Assembly (NCBI RefSeq): GCF_021018895.1
Contig: NC_079378.1
Location: forward strand, 25,912,160 to 25,976,159
Direction: 5' to 3'
Origin: Seriola aureovittata
Taxonomy: Eukaryota > Chordata > Actinopteri > Carangiformes > Carangidae
Length of the DNA: 64,000 bases
The notes under the pieces are model-generated. The model was not told where the DNA came from, searched no databases, and saw only the letters and a list, made by a program, of their open reading frames with translations. The stretch's first letter is position 1; each line of letters begins with the position of its first letter. Shown here one piece after another: positions 49,404 to 62,088 of the stretch. A program made the translations under genes and the position numbers.

Positions 49404-49433
49404 TTACACACACACACGCACACACACACACAC
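49404..49433. repeat. short (CA)n microsatellite
   Basis: About 14 CA units with one CG interruption. Confidence 0.88.
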
Positions 49434-49586
49434 TGTCCATCCACAGCAACTATCTGACATATGGAAATGTCTACGAGCAAGTGCCTCTCAGCATGCTGAT
49501 ATTGACAGCAGTAGATCTAACCACAGGAAAACAACAAACATGGATCACAGTGAAGTTTGTTGTGAGTCTGCCAAATATGAACGGCC

Positions 49587-49589
<3 letters not shown>

Positions 49590-49621
<32 letters not shown>
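49590..49621. repeat. (TA)n microsatellite
   Basis: About 15 AT units, adjoining the left side of the ATCGATTAAT-type element. Confidence 0.92.
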
Positions 49622-49624
<3 letters not shown>

Positions 49625-49672
49625 GTTAAATGACTGTGATATATTTATTTATTCTTATAGCATAAAAGAAAG

Positions 49673-49918
49673 TTTTCATTATCAATTAATTTGCCAATAT
49701 TTCTTTTGATCGATTAATTAAAAGCTTGCTCGAATTAGAAATGGCCATCACTGACTAACAGTGATAAACTGAGGTATTCATTTAATTGTAATGTAAAGAC
49801 CAGGAAAATCAGTCAATTCTCACATTTAAGAAACTGGAACCATCAAACTTTTAGTATTTCAGCTTGAAAACATTTTCTGTTGCCCAACTAATTAATAAAT
49901 CGACTAAGTGTTGCAGCT
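49673..49918 (+). mobile_element. ATCGATTAAT-type interspersed element, copy 2
   Basis: The landmarks are TTTTCATTATCAATTAATTT near 49673, GATCGATTAATTAA near 49708, CACATTTAAGAAACTGGAAC near 49820, and an end of ATAAATCGACTAAGTGTTGCAG. It shares the GATTAAT-rich ends and the TGTTGCAG terminus with the copy at 6503-6803, in the same orientation. Internal sequences have diverged, so the two are old independent insertions. Confidence 0.6.
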
Positions 49919-50361
49919 CTGTTGTCATTTCTCATCGTCAGTCATTTTTACAATAGTTTTTTTTTTTATAAATGTGATCCCTATTCATGGAAATATAAAT
50001 AAAGTAAAACTGGACATATTAAAATGAAAAGACAGGAACTGGCTATAGTTGGTAGGATCAGTATTCTCTGAACACCTTCCATCAGAGCAACAAAATAACA
50101 ACCCAAGAAGAAGTAAGTAATGAAAAGAATTACTGTTTATTTTTTTAAAGCCAACCTTTAACAAATCTCTACAAACTCGCAGAGACTGGAGTTAAACATG
50201 ATTATAGCTCTCACTAATGTCAGAGCCTTTGTCTATTCAGTTAATTGTAGCATCGTTGTCCTGATGGAATTGCTCTGTGACCTTTAGTATTTTTATTTCT
50301 CCAGCCCTTATATTTGCTAAGTGATGGTATTCTGGCTGATTAGCGAACCCTCGTCCACCCA
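49919..50361. other. intronic stretch with no recognised feature
   Basis: Nothing recognised. Confidence 0.5.

Positions 50362-50444
<83 letters not shown>
50362..50444. repeat. (CA)n microsatellite
   Basis: About 41 uninterrupted AC units. Confidence 0.97.
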
Positions 50445-50446
<2 letters not shown>

Positions 50447-52444
50447 TTACAAAACACAATGTATTCACTCCCAGTACCCCACTCCCATTGTTCTGCTTTA
50501 TAACACTGGGAAAGGAGCATCAGTCAAGTATATTAGCTGGATCCTATTACTGTCACCAGATTGCTCTCTGAGCCATCTTAAAGAGCCCCCAGACAAAACT
50601 TCCTGTCATGTTAATCCAAGCTTTAATAAATAGAGGGATGTGTAACCATATTCAAATAGGGGCTCCCGTATTTATGCTGACAAAGAGAGACGGGCTATCA
50701 CCAAATGACAGATGAAAGTGTTTTGCATGAAAAGGGGAAAAAAAAAAAGTTTTTATCAGTGCTCATTCTCTCCCATTCTGGGGAGAAATGTCAAATTACT
50801 GAAATGGCCTTTTAAAAAAGCTTAAGCCTAATCTAAGTAAAACACTGCAGGTATTAGGGATGGTGGCCATTGTGAGTGAAATGAATGTTATTCAGCTCAA
50901 GCTAGCAGCTCATTTTATCCCTCTTGTTCACCTATTGATATCAAAGTACGTAATACACACCCTGTCTCCTGAGAGAGATTTATGTTCATCGAACCTGTGA
51001 ACATTAGAGCATACTGTCATTGAGCGCTTTCACTGATTCATGAATACAGAAAGTCTGTTATTACTTTTTATTTTCCAGATGGTTATTCAAAGGCATTACT
51101 AGCTGTGTCATTTAGTTAAAGCTCAGGCAGCCACAAAGGTGCAGTAAGGGGCCCTTTGCATTCCTGAGTATTCTCATCACCAACAAAGGAGCTGATATCG
51201 ACCTCGCCGATTCAAGCCCAGCACTTTGATTCACATGTGGAAAAGAGCAAAGACACTTTTTCTCAAAGTCACTCGCTCTCTTTCAGACTGGGTTAATTTC
51301 TACTTAGTTGCTCCTTGACTCTGAGGAAGAGCTCAGTAAAGCCAGTATTTCACGGCCGCAGGTCTGTATATTTCACTATGCAGTGCTGAGACTTCTCGTT
51401 TCATTAATAAGCTGATTGAATCTGAACATGTTTGCTCATTCCTCCCATTGTGTGGCTGAAATTTTCCATGTTTACCGAAGCTGCATGGGTTTCCCTGGTG
51501 CCTCGGCACATTTAGCATTATTAGCAGGTGTCTCCTCAAAATGACTGGATATGATGGAGCTATCAATTTCAAAACCCATGTCACCTATTTCTTATAAGTA
51601 GTAGTGCAAGTATTTGTAATTAATGATAATACATATAGTATAAATATAGCATTAATTTAGTGTTGACACTTGTGTTTCATTGTTATTAGTATTCCTTTCA
51701 CCTCGCACTATGCAGACAATTAAATGAAGACTAAGAGATGGATAGGTGTGTGGAGAGAAGTGAAAACTTTCTTTTCAGTTTTTCATTGAATCACTGAGGC
51801 ATATCACAGACTCACCCACAACGCTTATTTTCTGCATGTTGATTTTGACTAGAGTTCAAATTTGGAAAGCTTATAAATACTGAGCCGGCCTCACTCAGAG
51901 CGAACGGTAGGAATAATTAAACTAACAATTGATTCTGTGTAGAAACAGTTTATAAGTGATTCTAATGGAGCTGCTGTATGCCGCAGATGACTGGGATATG
52001 TATCTGAGGCGGATCTTGTTGTTGGTGCATCTTAATGTGTCAGTCAACAGAAATGACCCTTTCACTTCTTGACTGTCAGAATATTTCAGTTCCAAACAAG
52101 CACAGCATGAGATATGTGAATTTGTCAAGGGGTTAATGAACTTTTCCGATATTAAAAGAGTAATGTGTCTAATAGACGTCGTGTATCTAACCCCACGTTG
52201 ACTATTCCAGTGCAATCCTTTTCGTCCTCTGAAACCTCCTCACATGTTCAACCTATTTGCCCATTTAAACAACCCTCTTCCCGGCTCTGCCTCACACCCT
52301 CCACGTCGTGTTTTCACAGTCTCCCCAAACAGTTCATCGTATCCTCTGACCTCTCTCTGGCCTCCAGTCATTGCTGCTTGCAGCTATATTTACATTAACA
52401 AGGAAGGAAGAAGGGGCAGTTGTTTAAGATGTGTTTTATGTGTA

Positions 52445-52446
<2 letters not shown>
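50445..52446. other. intronic stretch with no repeats recognised
   Basis: Largely free of tandem repeats and transposon landmarks. The portion 50560-51560 has a texture often seen in conserved non-coding DNA, but conservation cannot be judged from one sequence. Confidence 0.4.

Positions 52447-52531
<85 letters not shown>
52447..52531. repeat. (TG)n microsatellite
   Basis: About 42 uninterrupted TG units. Confidence 0.97.
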
Positions 52532-52532
<1 letters not shown>

Positions 52533-54296
52533 TACTAAAAGAGAAATCTGATTGGCTTTCCAGGAGGAAGGACATCATTTTAAATAAGGCCTCAATGTTA
52601 AACTGTTTGCTCTAGGGCTTAGGGATTGCTCACCTCTCCAAATACTATTTTAGCTTGAAAGCACAATATTTCCCAGCCTGTGCTTTCACATGGGAGAGTG
52701 AGGGAGGGCCCTGGTGCAGCAGTTTCATGGAGGTAGCTTGCAGGCATACTCCATTCTGACAGAATGAGGAGGCACTCTGCAAGAGTGTGGCGGAGAGGAA
52801 AGGGGCCCTATTAATAAAATGACTCCATAATGGGTAGTTCCCTGCAGCTTGGCAAAGGAAGACAGGCGGATTGATGGACGAGACCAAGGCTTAGTTCCTC
52901 AAGCATACTGAGCTCAACTGTGTGGACATGTCTCTGTGAGGACAAACACAAGCCCAGACACCACGACGTACTGAAGTCCCATTCGTATAGGAAGGAACCA
53001 CCTTACAGACCATCTCCTGTTTTGCATAAAAGTGGCAGTTTTAAATGAGCAGTACATCACCTCTGAGCCGACTTCAAAAGCCGTCCTGAGCGGGATTTTA
53101 TTCTATATGAAAGGCTCAAATGATACAATATGCTGTGTAATACTGACAGCTGATTTGAAGGACGGAACAGACAGAATCTACCTTACCTGTCATCGTAGCG
53201 AGGAGTAAGAGAATGGTAAACAAGTATCACATTTGTATGAAGCATAATTGGCATTACTTAAGAGTGCAGCAGACATAAAATAGTATTTAGCAGAAATGTG
53301 GTTTGTTTACAAGAAAATATTCTTTTTTTTAGCTGCTTCTCTGTTTTGAGGCTGGTTTGGCTGCACTAGAGATGTACTAATAAAATATTGTTTTGCCACA
53401 ATAGTGTTGCGCTCTGCCCTAACAATGCAGCAGCCTCCTGAAGGCATCACTCCATCATCCTTTCATTACATTTCTTTGTAACAGTACATTGATTAGAGTG
53501 GCCTCAGCATGACTGCCTTTTTAATTGTGTATTTGCTGATCTGAAAGCCGTACAGAGCTCTGTGGTGGGATCAGTACTAACCATTTCAACAATGCTCTGA
53601 GGCTTTCTTTGACACACAAAGTTCATTGTTAGAATATACATCAGTTTGTATCACCATAGCGACCTCCTTGGATGCTGAGCTGGGGACCTCATAAATATGT
53701 AATCCTGACAGATATGAGGAATTGTCTTCCTCAAGTGTTCCTCTCAAGCCATTTTGTTAATGTCAACATGAAGGAAAGTTCCTAGAATAAGTGTTGACAT
53801 TCAGCCCATGGTGTATATCATTAATAATTACATACACAATAATTTCTGTCGGATGAAAAACTGAAAAACATTTGAAAAACACATTTTTCTGTTGCTGTCA
53901 GTTTTTGATAATTAGCTATAAAAAATACATTGAACTGTGTACATGAACCCTCTCAGCTCATCCCCTGTGTTACCATACAGTGGGCGTCATTCATAGTATA
54001 ATCATATACTATATAACATGTAAATATGTGAGTGTCTGTTATTAAGTCAAGTTCTTTATTCTTGTGTCTCTCTATCTAAACCATCAGCAGTCCAAGAATA
54101 TAATAGAAACCATCACATTGCTTTTTTAAAAATCATCATTAGGAGAAAAATTATATTTATAAATGAGTTGAAGAATCAGGTTTTGTTAGAAGAAACTTTA
54201 AAACAGACATTTACTGTAAGAACAATAAAGAGAAATGGGTTTGACAGAGTAGACATTAGACAAGCGCCTCTTCACCCTACATCACTGTGCTTTTTC
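52532..54296. other. intronic stretch with no recognised feature
   Basis: Nothing recognised apart from ordinary AT-rich intron sequence. Confidence 0.5.
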
Positions 54297-54328
54297 TGTG
54301 TGTGTGTGTGTGTGTGTGTGTTGTGTGT
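54297..54328. repeat. short (TG)n microsatellite
   Basis: About 15 TG units with one TTG slip. Confidence 0.9.
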
Positions 54329-54849
54329 TAAATTTGCACTCCAGTCGTGCATTTGTATCAGTTCTGCTGAGGGTTGCCACTCATCCATTATAATAAGGAA
54401 TATTCCTTTTGGGAAAGAGCGAGCTTGTGTTCCAGATTAAACGTAGCTGGCTCGGCCTTCTGCCGTGGAACTGAAAACATAGCTCGTCCATCTACAATCA
54501 CACTTAAGGACACTGTCCCTTTTGCCACCTTGTGTAATTGCAGGAGCTTATAGGGAGCTGAAATTTTGCCCTCTGCTCCTCGTTAAACCACCACTTGTAA
54601 AAGCGCTGAAGCGTGGATGCAGCACATTGCAGCTCAACGTTCCCAGACAATGATATAGATTTCCTCTACAAAAGAACAATTGAAAGGGTTGTCACAAATT
54701 TGTCCATTGTCACTGGGTCGCTATCATTTCTCTGTTAATTGCCGTCATTGTAATAGAATATTAGATGCTCTACACTGCGAAGGGAGTGTTGATGAAGGGG
54801 CAGTGCCAACTGAGTTTTCTCCTTGACTGTGACCCTTATCTGTCATAAT

Positions 54850-54930
54850 GGTAATGATAATAATAATGTGATACTTCATTGATCCCTGTAGGGATTTTTT
54901 TTAACCTCTTTGCCCCGTACACAGTGAGGC
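54850..54930 (-). mobile_element. LINE 3'-tail fragment, minus strand
   Basis: (AAT)n at the left end is followed by ATACTTCATTGATCCCTGTA and GGGATTTTTTT. Reversed, this is the TACAGGGATCAATGAAGTAT-type end typical of Rex/L2-like teleost LINEs, comparable with the end of the LINE at 18579. The upstream part of the element, if any, is not recognisable. Confidence 0.6.
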
Positions 54931-55867
54931 TGTGGTGCAGGTTCAGCTGCAGACTGAGACACTTAAAGAAAACTGTTGCTTGTCAACAAGGAGGCTTAAA
55001 ACTGGATCCTCCAGTTAAACAGTGTCTCTCGACTCAAGATGTGATTTTTTTGTAGAGTACATCAGGACTGAAGTGGTTCATACGACCGGTATTTATTGTG
55101 ACTCTTGAGGTTGGGGTTGTGTCTACAGACAATCATATTCATCTGTACTGAGTTGGTTTTATATTATTATTATTTATAGGCAGAGAGCCCTTCTAAATTA
55201 TGTGGGATTCCACAGTATTTTGGCTTTTTTATCAAATAGAATAAAATCATAAAAATGGAAGTTCTCCTACTGCATGTTTTCTATACGTCGTCCATTTACG
55301 TACTTGGCAGCTCCCCAAGCACCAGCTGCTGGCTCAATTCCAGACGATTCACATCTGCCTGGTTATTGCCTTTATATCATATTGAAGACACATTTTGAAG
55401 GAGGGAGTCTAATGAGTCCATTGACTGGACAGTGAAATGAACAAGATGTTAATCTGCATGAGTAATCCTGCTCCTTGATTTTTAGTTCTGTGAGCACTAT
55501 GGTGGAAGGTGATGCTATAGGTTTGATCCTGTTATGCAGCACAAAATATCTAGATGAATAAACTGTTGATTGTGATGTTGTCATTTCAATTGGACAAAGC
55601 TTTTTTCACTGGCACCAACTGAATATTTCACCTCACAGCGGTGTGTCCAGTTGTCATTTTGCATGAAAAATGTATGCATTCTTTAACTTGAGGTATCTAT
55701 GCCAGACTTGTTTAAGTTGAAATAGCCACATGTTGACTAAATGATCTGCTCTTTGAAGCATCACATGGTGAAGTCATGGAAATAACAGACTGTGTCTTGG
55801 TGTCGGCAGGGGGACGACAATTATAGTAATCCTCGACACCAAAACAGACACTAAAATTTCCTGATAA

Positions 55868-55869
<2 letters not shown>
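54931..55869. other. intronic stretch with no recognised feature
   Basis: Nothing recognised. The first part may continue the LINE 3' UTR. Confidence 0.4.

Positions 55870-55939
<70 letters not shown>
55870..55939. repeat. (CA)n microsatellite
   Basis: About 35 uninterrupted AC units. Confidence 0.97.
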
Positions 55940-55941
<2 letters not shown>

Positions 55942-57850
55942 TTCCACTCAGGTAAAAGTGAAGAAATCTCTGTGCACCAAACACAAAAGCCTCAAACGCA
56001 GAACCCAAAGCCTGAACCAAAGGTGGGCACAGCCAGTCCCAGGTCACTATCTGCGCCTCACGTCTCCATTCCTTTGGCATCAGATATGATCTATATCAGT
56101 GTCACCCCCAAATTGCAGGAAAGCTCCTCTGCTAGCCTTCAGCCATGGGCTGAATGTAAATGTGCATTTGACACCTATCTAAATCGCTGTCATAATTCAT
56201 TTCCAGAGCTCTTAAATCTCTCCCTGTCACCTGGCACCTCTGCTGTTTTCCTGTCCAAAAACAGAGCACATTAGCCTTTATTGATGCCTTTGTCCTTTGA
56301 TACATAATTCATCATTCAGCCATCTCTTTTTTAAGTCTTTTTTTGAATTATCATGTATTTTTCTGAGGTTGCCCAAACATATGGATTGATACAGACGGAG
56401 ATGTTGCACCTGCTGTGGCGTTTACTCTCATCGTATATGACGGGAACACTGTGTTTGACCAGGGTGATATAAAGCTTGACCAATCATATGCAGTTGTTTC
56501 ACTTGAATCTATCTGCACTGGAAACCTCATGTGTTTCACTAAATCAGACAGCGGGCGGCCTGCAGCACATGGAGGTCAAATGTGTTTCTATAGAGTGTTC
56601 ATCTGGAGCCATGTGACATATGCCCCTCAGCTACATTACTGTCAAATGTAGTCATATGTTTCGTCACAAACAACCTTGTATTCTGGGATGTGTCAGTGCA
56701 TCTGTTATACATGTCTTTAAATGCTTTGAATTAAACTGTTATCTTTTGAAACGTTTCAACTTTATCTTAAAAGGCAATAACTTGTGTCTTTGATCTTCAA
56801 CGGTCACTATACAGGACGCTAAGACACACTGCATTTCACTAACCAACATGGTCACCTTTAAGCTTCTAATGGAAATAAAACGAACTCACAGTATGTAAAA
56901 CATAAATGTTTGTAAGCTGCATGTAAGGCCTCAGTTATACTGGCTCGTGGACGCGTACATGGACAGCTGTGTACAGCTGCTGTCACCACATGTACTTATT
57001 TTCATTCATACATAGTAGATCGTCGTCTACGTATTTTGCACATGCATCAAATCAAAATGCCAACATCTATGTGAGATGAGCAACACTGGCTTAACTGTGC
57101 AGGAACATCATGAATCTATCGAAGAATGTAAAGAACATAAAAGTTCACTTACCCACTCACCCACGCCCACAGCCTTACTACAGAGTTTAAATTGGTATTC
57201 CACCACCACGTCTGCTACCACTGTCACTGTTACTACTTCCACTGCTACTACTGTTCCTGTTGTTGACACCATTATGTGAGGTCAGTGCTGCTCATGTTAG
57301 TTTTATACCACGTTTAAAAGTTGGATTTTATTCATGTGTCCAGTACAAAAGATTTCTTGTATTTTTTAATGTCTTTTGTCCACCTTGTGAGGATAGTCTC
57401 TCTCACACATCTGTTTAATGGATGTACAATGTTAACTAATACCTGCTGAATCAAACTGCGATTCACAGAATGACATCAAAACAAAAAAAAAAGGAATCAA
57501 ATGACTTCTTTATAAATTGTGAATAAAAGTTAAATTTCTGGAAAACCAACAATTCACAGAGCTGATACACTCCTGTCAGCCCTTTTTTTTTGGAGCAGGT
57601 TATTTGGTTCAGACGTGTTTGCTGCAGGTTTAGTTAAAGAGCTGCCTGGCCTTCTGCCCCCGACTCTCTTCTACCAGCCTTCTCTTTTTAAGTGGTCATG
57701 GACTGTTCCAGTGCATATACCACAGTGAAATAGACTTTTGCTCTTTTCTTCATTGTCACAAAAGGCCAGGCACTTCGCTGGAGTTCCCATTCCCCTTTTA
57801 CATAGTGATAAGACAGCCATTATCCTTTGAACCTTTCTTTTCACCAAGCC
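55940..57850. other. intronic stretch with minor low-complexity sequence
   Basis: A degenerate (ACT)n-like trinucleotide run lies at about 57199-57268. A possible decayed repeat with CTCAGTTATACTGGCTCGTG lies at about 56930-57050, without identifiable ends. Confidence 0.4.
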
Positions 57851-57901
57851 AGGAGAAAAGGAAGAGTGAAAAAGAAGGAGGAGGAGGAGGACAGAGAAAG
57901 A
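57851..57901. repeat. purine tract, GGAGGA-rich
   Basis: Nearly pure A and G with two pyrimidine interruptions, including four GGA units. Confidence 0.8.
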
Positions 57902-58073
57902 TTTCTTCCCTGAGGTGAGCCTGGCTTCACCTCTGTGTGGTGGGCTTTTTTGTGAGCAGTGAAGAGGTCCTTAACCTTCTATCAGATGGAGGCACACAGT
58001 TGTGTTCTGCTTGAATAACTACATTGAAAAGCCCTGAAGCACGGGAGATGGTTCTATAGACTCTGCAAGTGGC

Positions 58074-58134
58074 AGAGAGAGAGAGAGAGGGAGAGGGAGA
58101 GAGAGAGGGAGAGGGAGTGACAGAGAGGGGGAGA
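58074..58134. repeat. (GA)n purine tract
   Basis: About 60 nt of GAGAGA and GGGAGA units with few interruptions. It is a purine tract able in principle to form triplex DNA. Confidence 0.9.
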
Positions 58135-60814
58135 CTGTATTGTATGACCTGCTGGAGTGTGACCCTCACATGATGTGCACATTCTTTGTTAAAGTGCCCA
58201 TCAGTGCTTTACTGTGAATCTGTGTTCTTTGTTGTATGGGTCTCGCTGACAGGATGGTCCTCCACTAATAATGTCACAACAACACAGTTCACACATTCAT
58301 ATAACACACTTCCATTAATAGACCTCACCTCATTTTACACGGCAGCAGTCTTTCCACTATCAGGCTGCAAATGGCTTTACACTAGCAATGCTATCAATAA
58401 CAGAGTGTAGAAATTTGAATGTCATGTTGCATGAAGGACTCATGGTGGCTGATGGGTAATGATACTGTGGGCCATTCCCATAATGCAGAGCAGTCAGGTT
58501 TAATGTGGACACGAGATCATTCATTGTACATTGATCGTTGTTAGTTACAGATTAACACAGAAGTCAAACATAGTTTTATGTTCAGTCCAATATTTTTGCA
58601 GGTGCCTGTGGGAACAGTATCATCTTACATTATCACATTATTAATCAATAACAGTTGTCATACTAATCAATGAGAGTTGTCATAACAGTTGTCTGTGTCT
58701 GAGAACGCAGTTGATGCATGCTGCACATAGACTCCTCTGACTGTTTGAATATTACTTATATGAGATGATAGCGTTGGAGTGCTGTATGTTTGTGTCTCCT
58801 GTGTAAGTGATCACGAGCTGTCAGCCACACGTGTCAAATGAAACCTTTACCGCGGTCGGTAAACATGCCACTCCATCTCTGCTCTGCAGTGAAGCTCTCA
58901 CACTGTCAGACGTGGAGACATTATGAACTGTCTCTGGTGTTATGAGCCGGATTCAAAGTTTTCTCACATTAACTCCAGGACAGTGTAATTATCTGGCTCG
59001 GTACTGAATGTGACAGTGGAGTTACTGAACTGCAAGAAAAACAATCCCAAAGTTTCTCTCTGTTCTTCATACTCAGGCAATGAAATCACAAGCCGCTGCA
59101 CTACAAATTCCAGTTATGCTACTTCCTGTCACTTTAATGTGATTTTCATTAGATGGCCTGGCAGGAGATAGAGGTCGGGTTACCTGACATTATAAATATG
59201 TCTTTATAAAAGCGTAGCTTCAGGTCACATTGCTTGGCAGCTGTTTATTTGTACTCCACTTTTATATGTTTTCCCACCATACAGTCATCAGATGGCACAT
59301 TTTTCACAGGCACAGCAAACTACTTTTTTCTTCTGCCGTGTCAAGAAGAAACAGTTTGGGAGAATTAATGACTTTGTTAGTGGTTTTGCAAAAGTACAAG
59401 CTACAGTACCACAGTTGTAGGGCTGGTGAATTTATTTTCACACTTGACAATTAATTTCAGTTGCGCCTTCAGATTGTTGCTGTTTAACTTCACACGGTCC
59501 TCCTGCTATACTTTCACTGTTTATTCAGGACAGTTGATGGAGCAGCTCCTTCCAGTTCAGCCGGACAACACTATTCACACTGATCTCTCACATGGGACTC
59601 TGTCTCCTCCCTGCAACACATTTCCACTGTATATCCATTGTAATAAGGTTGTGTGCTTAACTCCGCCCCAGCATCCACCTGTAGGCTGTGATTCCCCGCC
59701 CACTTCAGGTGCTGAGTGCTGTGTACTCTTGCAATGGATCAAAACATACACATAGCACGTAACGTATACTGTAGGTATACTGTGTATAAAGGTAATTGTT
59801 GCCAGATATTTTTGGCGATTTGGAAATATTTTGGGGTGGTGCACATAAAGTGCCTGAGTGCAGCATGTGGCCTTTGAGCCGTGCAATGAGTAACCGGGTC
59901 CTGCAAGCTGTGCCAACGTCTTGTGTGCCAAATGTGTGGCAAGAGGGTGGCATGAAGAGTGTGCCAGCACTAGTCTGCCTGGCTGCCAGGCACTTCTCTT
60001 TATCCAATCAGACAGTTCGGCTTGAGTGAGACCCCTATTCTTGTCTCTTGCTATCTCCTCCCGAAGCTTTGTCACCCTCCCATGAAAAACACAGACGGAT
60101 GCGTGCATGCACAGTATCAAGCCTTGCTACACTGTCGCACTTACCTAGAGACCATAACCGGGGAGCAAATGGTGCAGAATGTTCCCTCTTTGTTTCTGTG
60201 TGCTGATGCTCTCTGCTCCTCTGTCCTTTTTATTTCTCTCGCAGACAGAATCACAGGCTGAATGAACGTGCCTCACTCTGTTTTTTAAACATTTCTTCAG
60301 GGGTATAGGAAGCAGAGAAATGCTGTGTGTCTGCGTGTGGCTTTATTGGACATGATGAGGGATGATACTATGGTGGAAGCTGCTGCTGCTGTGAGATGAG
60401 GAAGGATCTTTTTTCTTCTCATGCTCACTTAGTGCTATCTGTCTATCCGTCACTCTGCCCAAGACCGGACATCAGTGTTCATCAAAATAAACATATCGTC
60501 CACACATTTCTCCATCTGCTCGTCATTGTTATTCATTTTCATTCACACCTTTGCCACATTTAATCCAGACAATGAGTAAAAACCATTTAGCAATAAAACT
60601 ACAGTCAGGTATGAAAATGGTAACCTGACAGTAATCCTGTGACCGCAGAATGATTATGTAGCAGAGAGGTGCTTGGAAAGAAATCAGTGAGAATATATAT
60701 TCTAAGAGTAATTACAGAGAGGAGAAGAGATGTGATTCAAGGAGGAGGGAAAATGACATGAAGTACTCGCTGAAAAGATTAAGCTCACGTCAGAACTTCT
60801 CTTGTGTCTTCCAG
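58135..60814. other. intronic stretch before exon B
   Basis: No repeat or exon was recognised until the acceptor of exon B. The 181-codon minus-strand ORF at 59575-60120 has no recognisable domain and is most likely chance. Confidence 0.5.
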
Positions 60815-60863
60815 GTTGATGATGCCATGCTTATGTTTGATAAGACTACTAACAGACATAGAG
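60815..60863 (+). CDS. msi2: msi2 exon B: RRM2 continuation (partial CDS)
   Basis: This 49-nt internal exon encodes VDDAMLMFDKTTNRHR plus the first base of the next codon. It is the beta-2/beta-3 region of the second Musashi RRM, immediately before RNP1 (RGFGFVTF in the family), which must lie in the next exon beyond the window. It follows exon A (ending FEQFGK) in phase 0, and the joined peptide matches Musashi RRM2 as I know it. The acceptor is TTCCAG and the donor GTAAGTG at 60864. The VDDAM variant at the start is common to Musashi-1 and fish Musashi-2 by recall (mammalian MSI2 has VEDAM), so this exon alone would not settle the paralogue. Confidence 0.94.
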
Positions 60864-61074
60864 GTAAGTGCACAGATTCTGTTCCCTTTCTCTCCATTGT
60901 CTGTCTTTCTGAAAGGTGAGAAAATAGTCATTTTATGTCCTTTCCCCATGAGATAACACAGAACAGTTCCATTTCACATGATATTAGGTGTACCATCTGT
61001 TCAACAATGGGAGCGTGTCAAAGTAATCAATAAGCTGGTACGGTGTTTAGAATGTTTGAGCATTAGATGGTGTT

Positions 61075-61083
61075 TGTGTGTGT

Positions 61084-61116
<33 letters not shown>

Positions 61117-61120
61117 GTGT
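61075..61120. repeat. (TG)n microsatellite
   Basis: About 20 TG units with a TATG interruption and a GGTG slip at the end, about 210 nt after the exon B donor. Confidence 0.93.
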
Positions 61121-61640
61121 GAGTGTTTCAGAGAGGTGCTTAAAGGGTGTAAAGATTGTGAGATGGTGGGTGCTGTGCAGTCAGATAACAGCATCAGATA
61201 AGACCCAGTAGAAGCACTGACTTTATCTCTCTCTCTCATCGTCTCCTTATCTGAGATGAGGGGACGTTTCTCTCTCAAGCAGAGGACTTTCCAAAGACAG
61301 GTTTCCTCCCTGCACCACAATGCAGTGTTGTGTATTTAAGGCGAGTGCGCTCTGTTTTACAGGCCTGACTTACCCACCAGTATGTACAGGCCCGTCACTT
61401 ACCCCAAGCCCTGTGCCACGACTATTATTGGCTATGAATCCTCACATAGGTGTGTTAAAGGAACCTTTAGGAGACAGACTGTCCCTGGCTGCGTCTGTGT
61501 CCATGGATCATTGTGTGTGTGAGCAGTCGACAGGCACTGACAGGTATTTCCACAAGAAAAAGGAGCAGACACTTCTCTGTTTGTCACACCACTCAGCTCA
61601 CTAGTAGGCAGAGCTGGCATCACACCATCTCGCCGAGCAG

Positions 61641-61665
61641 AGCTGAGCCGAGCTGAGCCGACTGA
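61641..61665. repeat. short tandem duplication, 10-bp unit GAGCCGAGCT
   Basis: GAGCTGAGCC and GAGCTGAGCC in tandem with a partial third copy. It is small but GC-rich against the background. Confidence 0.7.
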
Positions 61666-61821
61666 GCGCAGTTTTTCCAGATAGATGTAAACTTTTTTTT
61701 TGCACTGAGCGATTCATCCTGTCAATGTGCATAAATGTTTAAGTGCAGTTGGCTTGGATTGAAAGCTGTATCTTTTTTTTGTGCAAACTCTCTCCCTCTT
61801 CTTTTTTCTACTGTATCTGTA

Positions 61822-61822
<1 letters not shown>

Positions 61823-61902
<80 letters not shown>
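61823..61902. repeat. (GT)n microsatellite
   Basis: About 39 uninterrupted GT units. ORFs of 76-181 codons over it are artefacts. Confidence 0.97.
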
Positions 61903-61905
<3 letters not shown>

Positions 61906-62065
61906 TACTCTGCATGTGTATATGCTGTGCAGGCGAACTCTTTGAGTCTGGTAAACAGTTTCTAAGTGTGGAACATGTGAACTATAGTGGAAGTGATCTA
62001 TGGCTTTGAGGGGATTTTGATCTGTAGTGACAGAACCCAGTGTGAGGTCTACTTTGAGACGAAGG

Positions 62066-62088
62066 CTTCTCTCTCTCTCTCTCTCTCT
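62066..62088. repeat. (CT)n microsatellite
   Basis: About 11 CT units. Confidence 0.92.

Noticed and set aside
59575..60120. 181-codon minus-strand ORF
   Set aside because: No recognisable domain, and overlapping ORFs occur in other frames. Chance is the simpler explanation.
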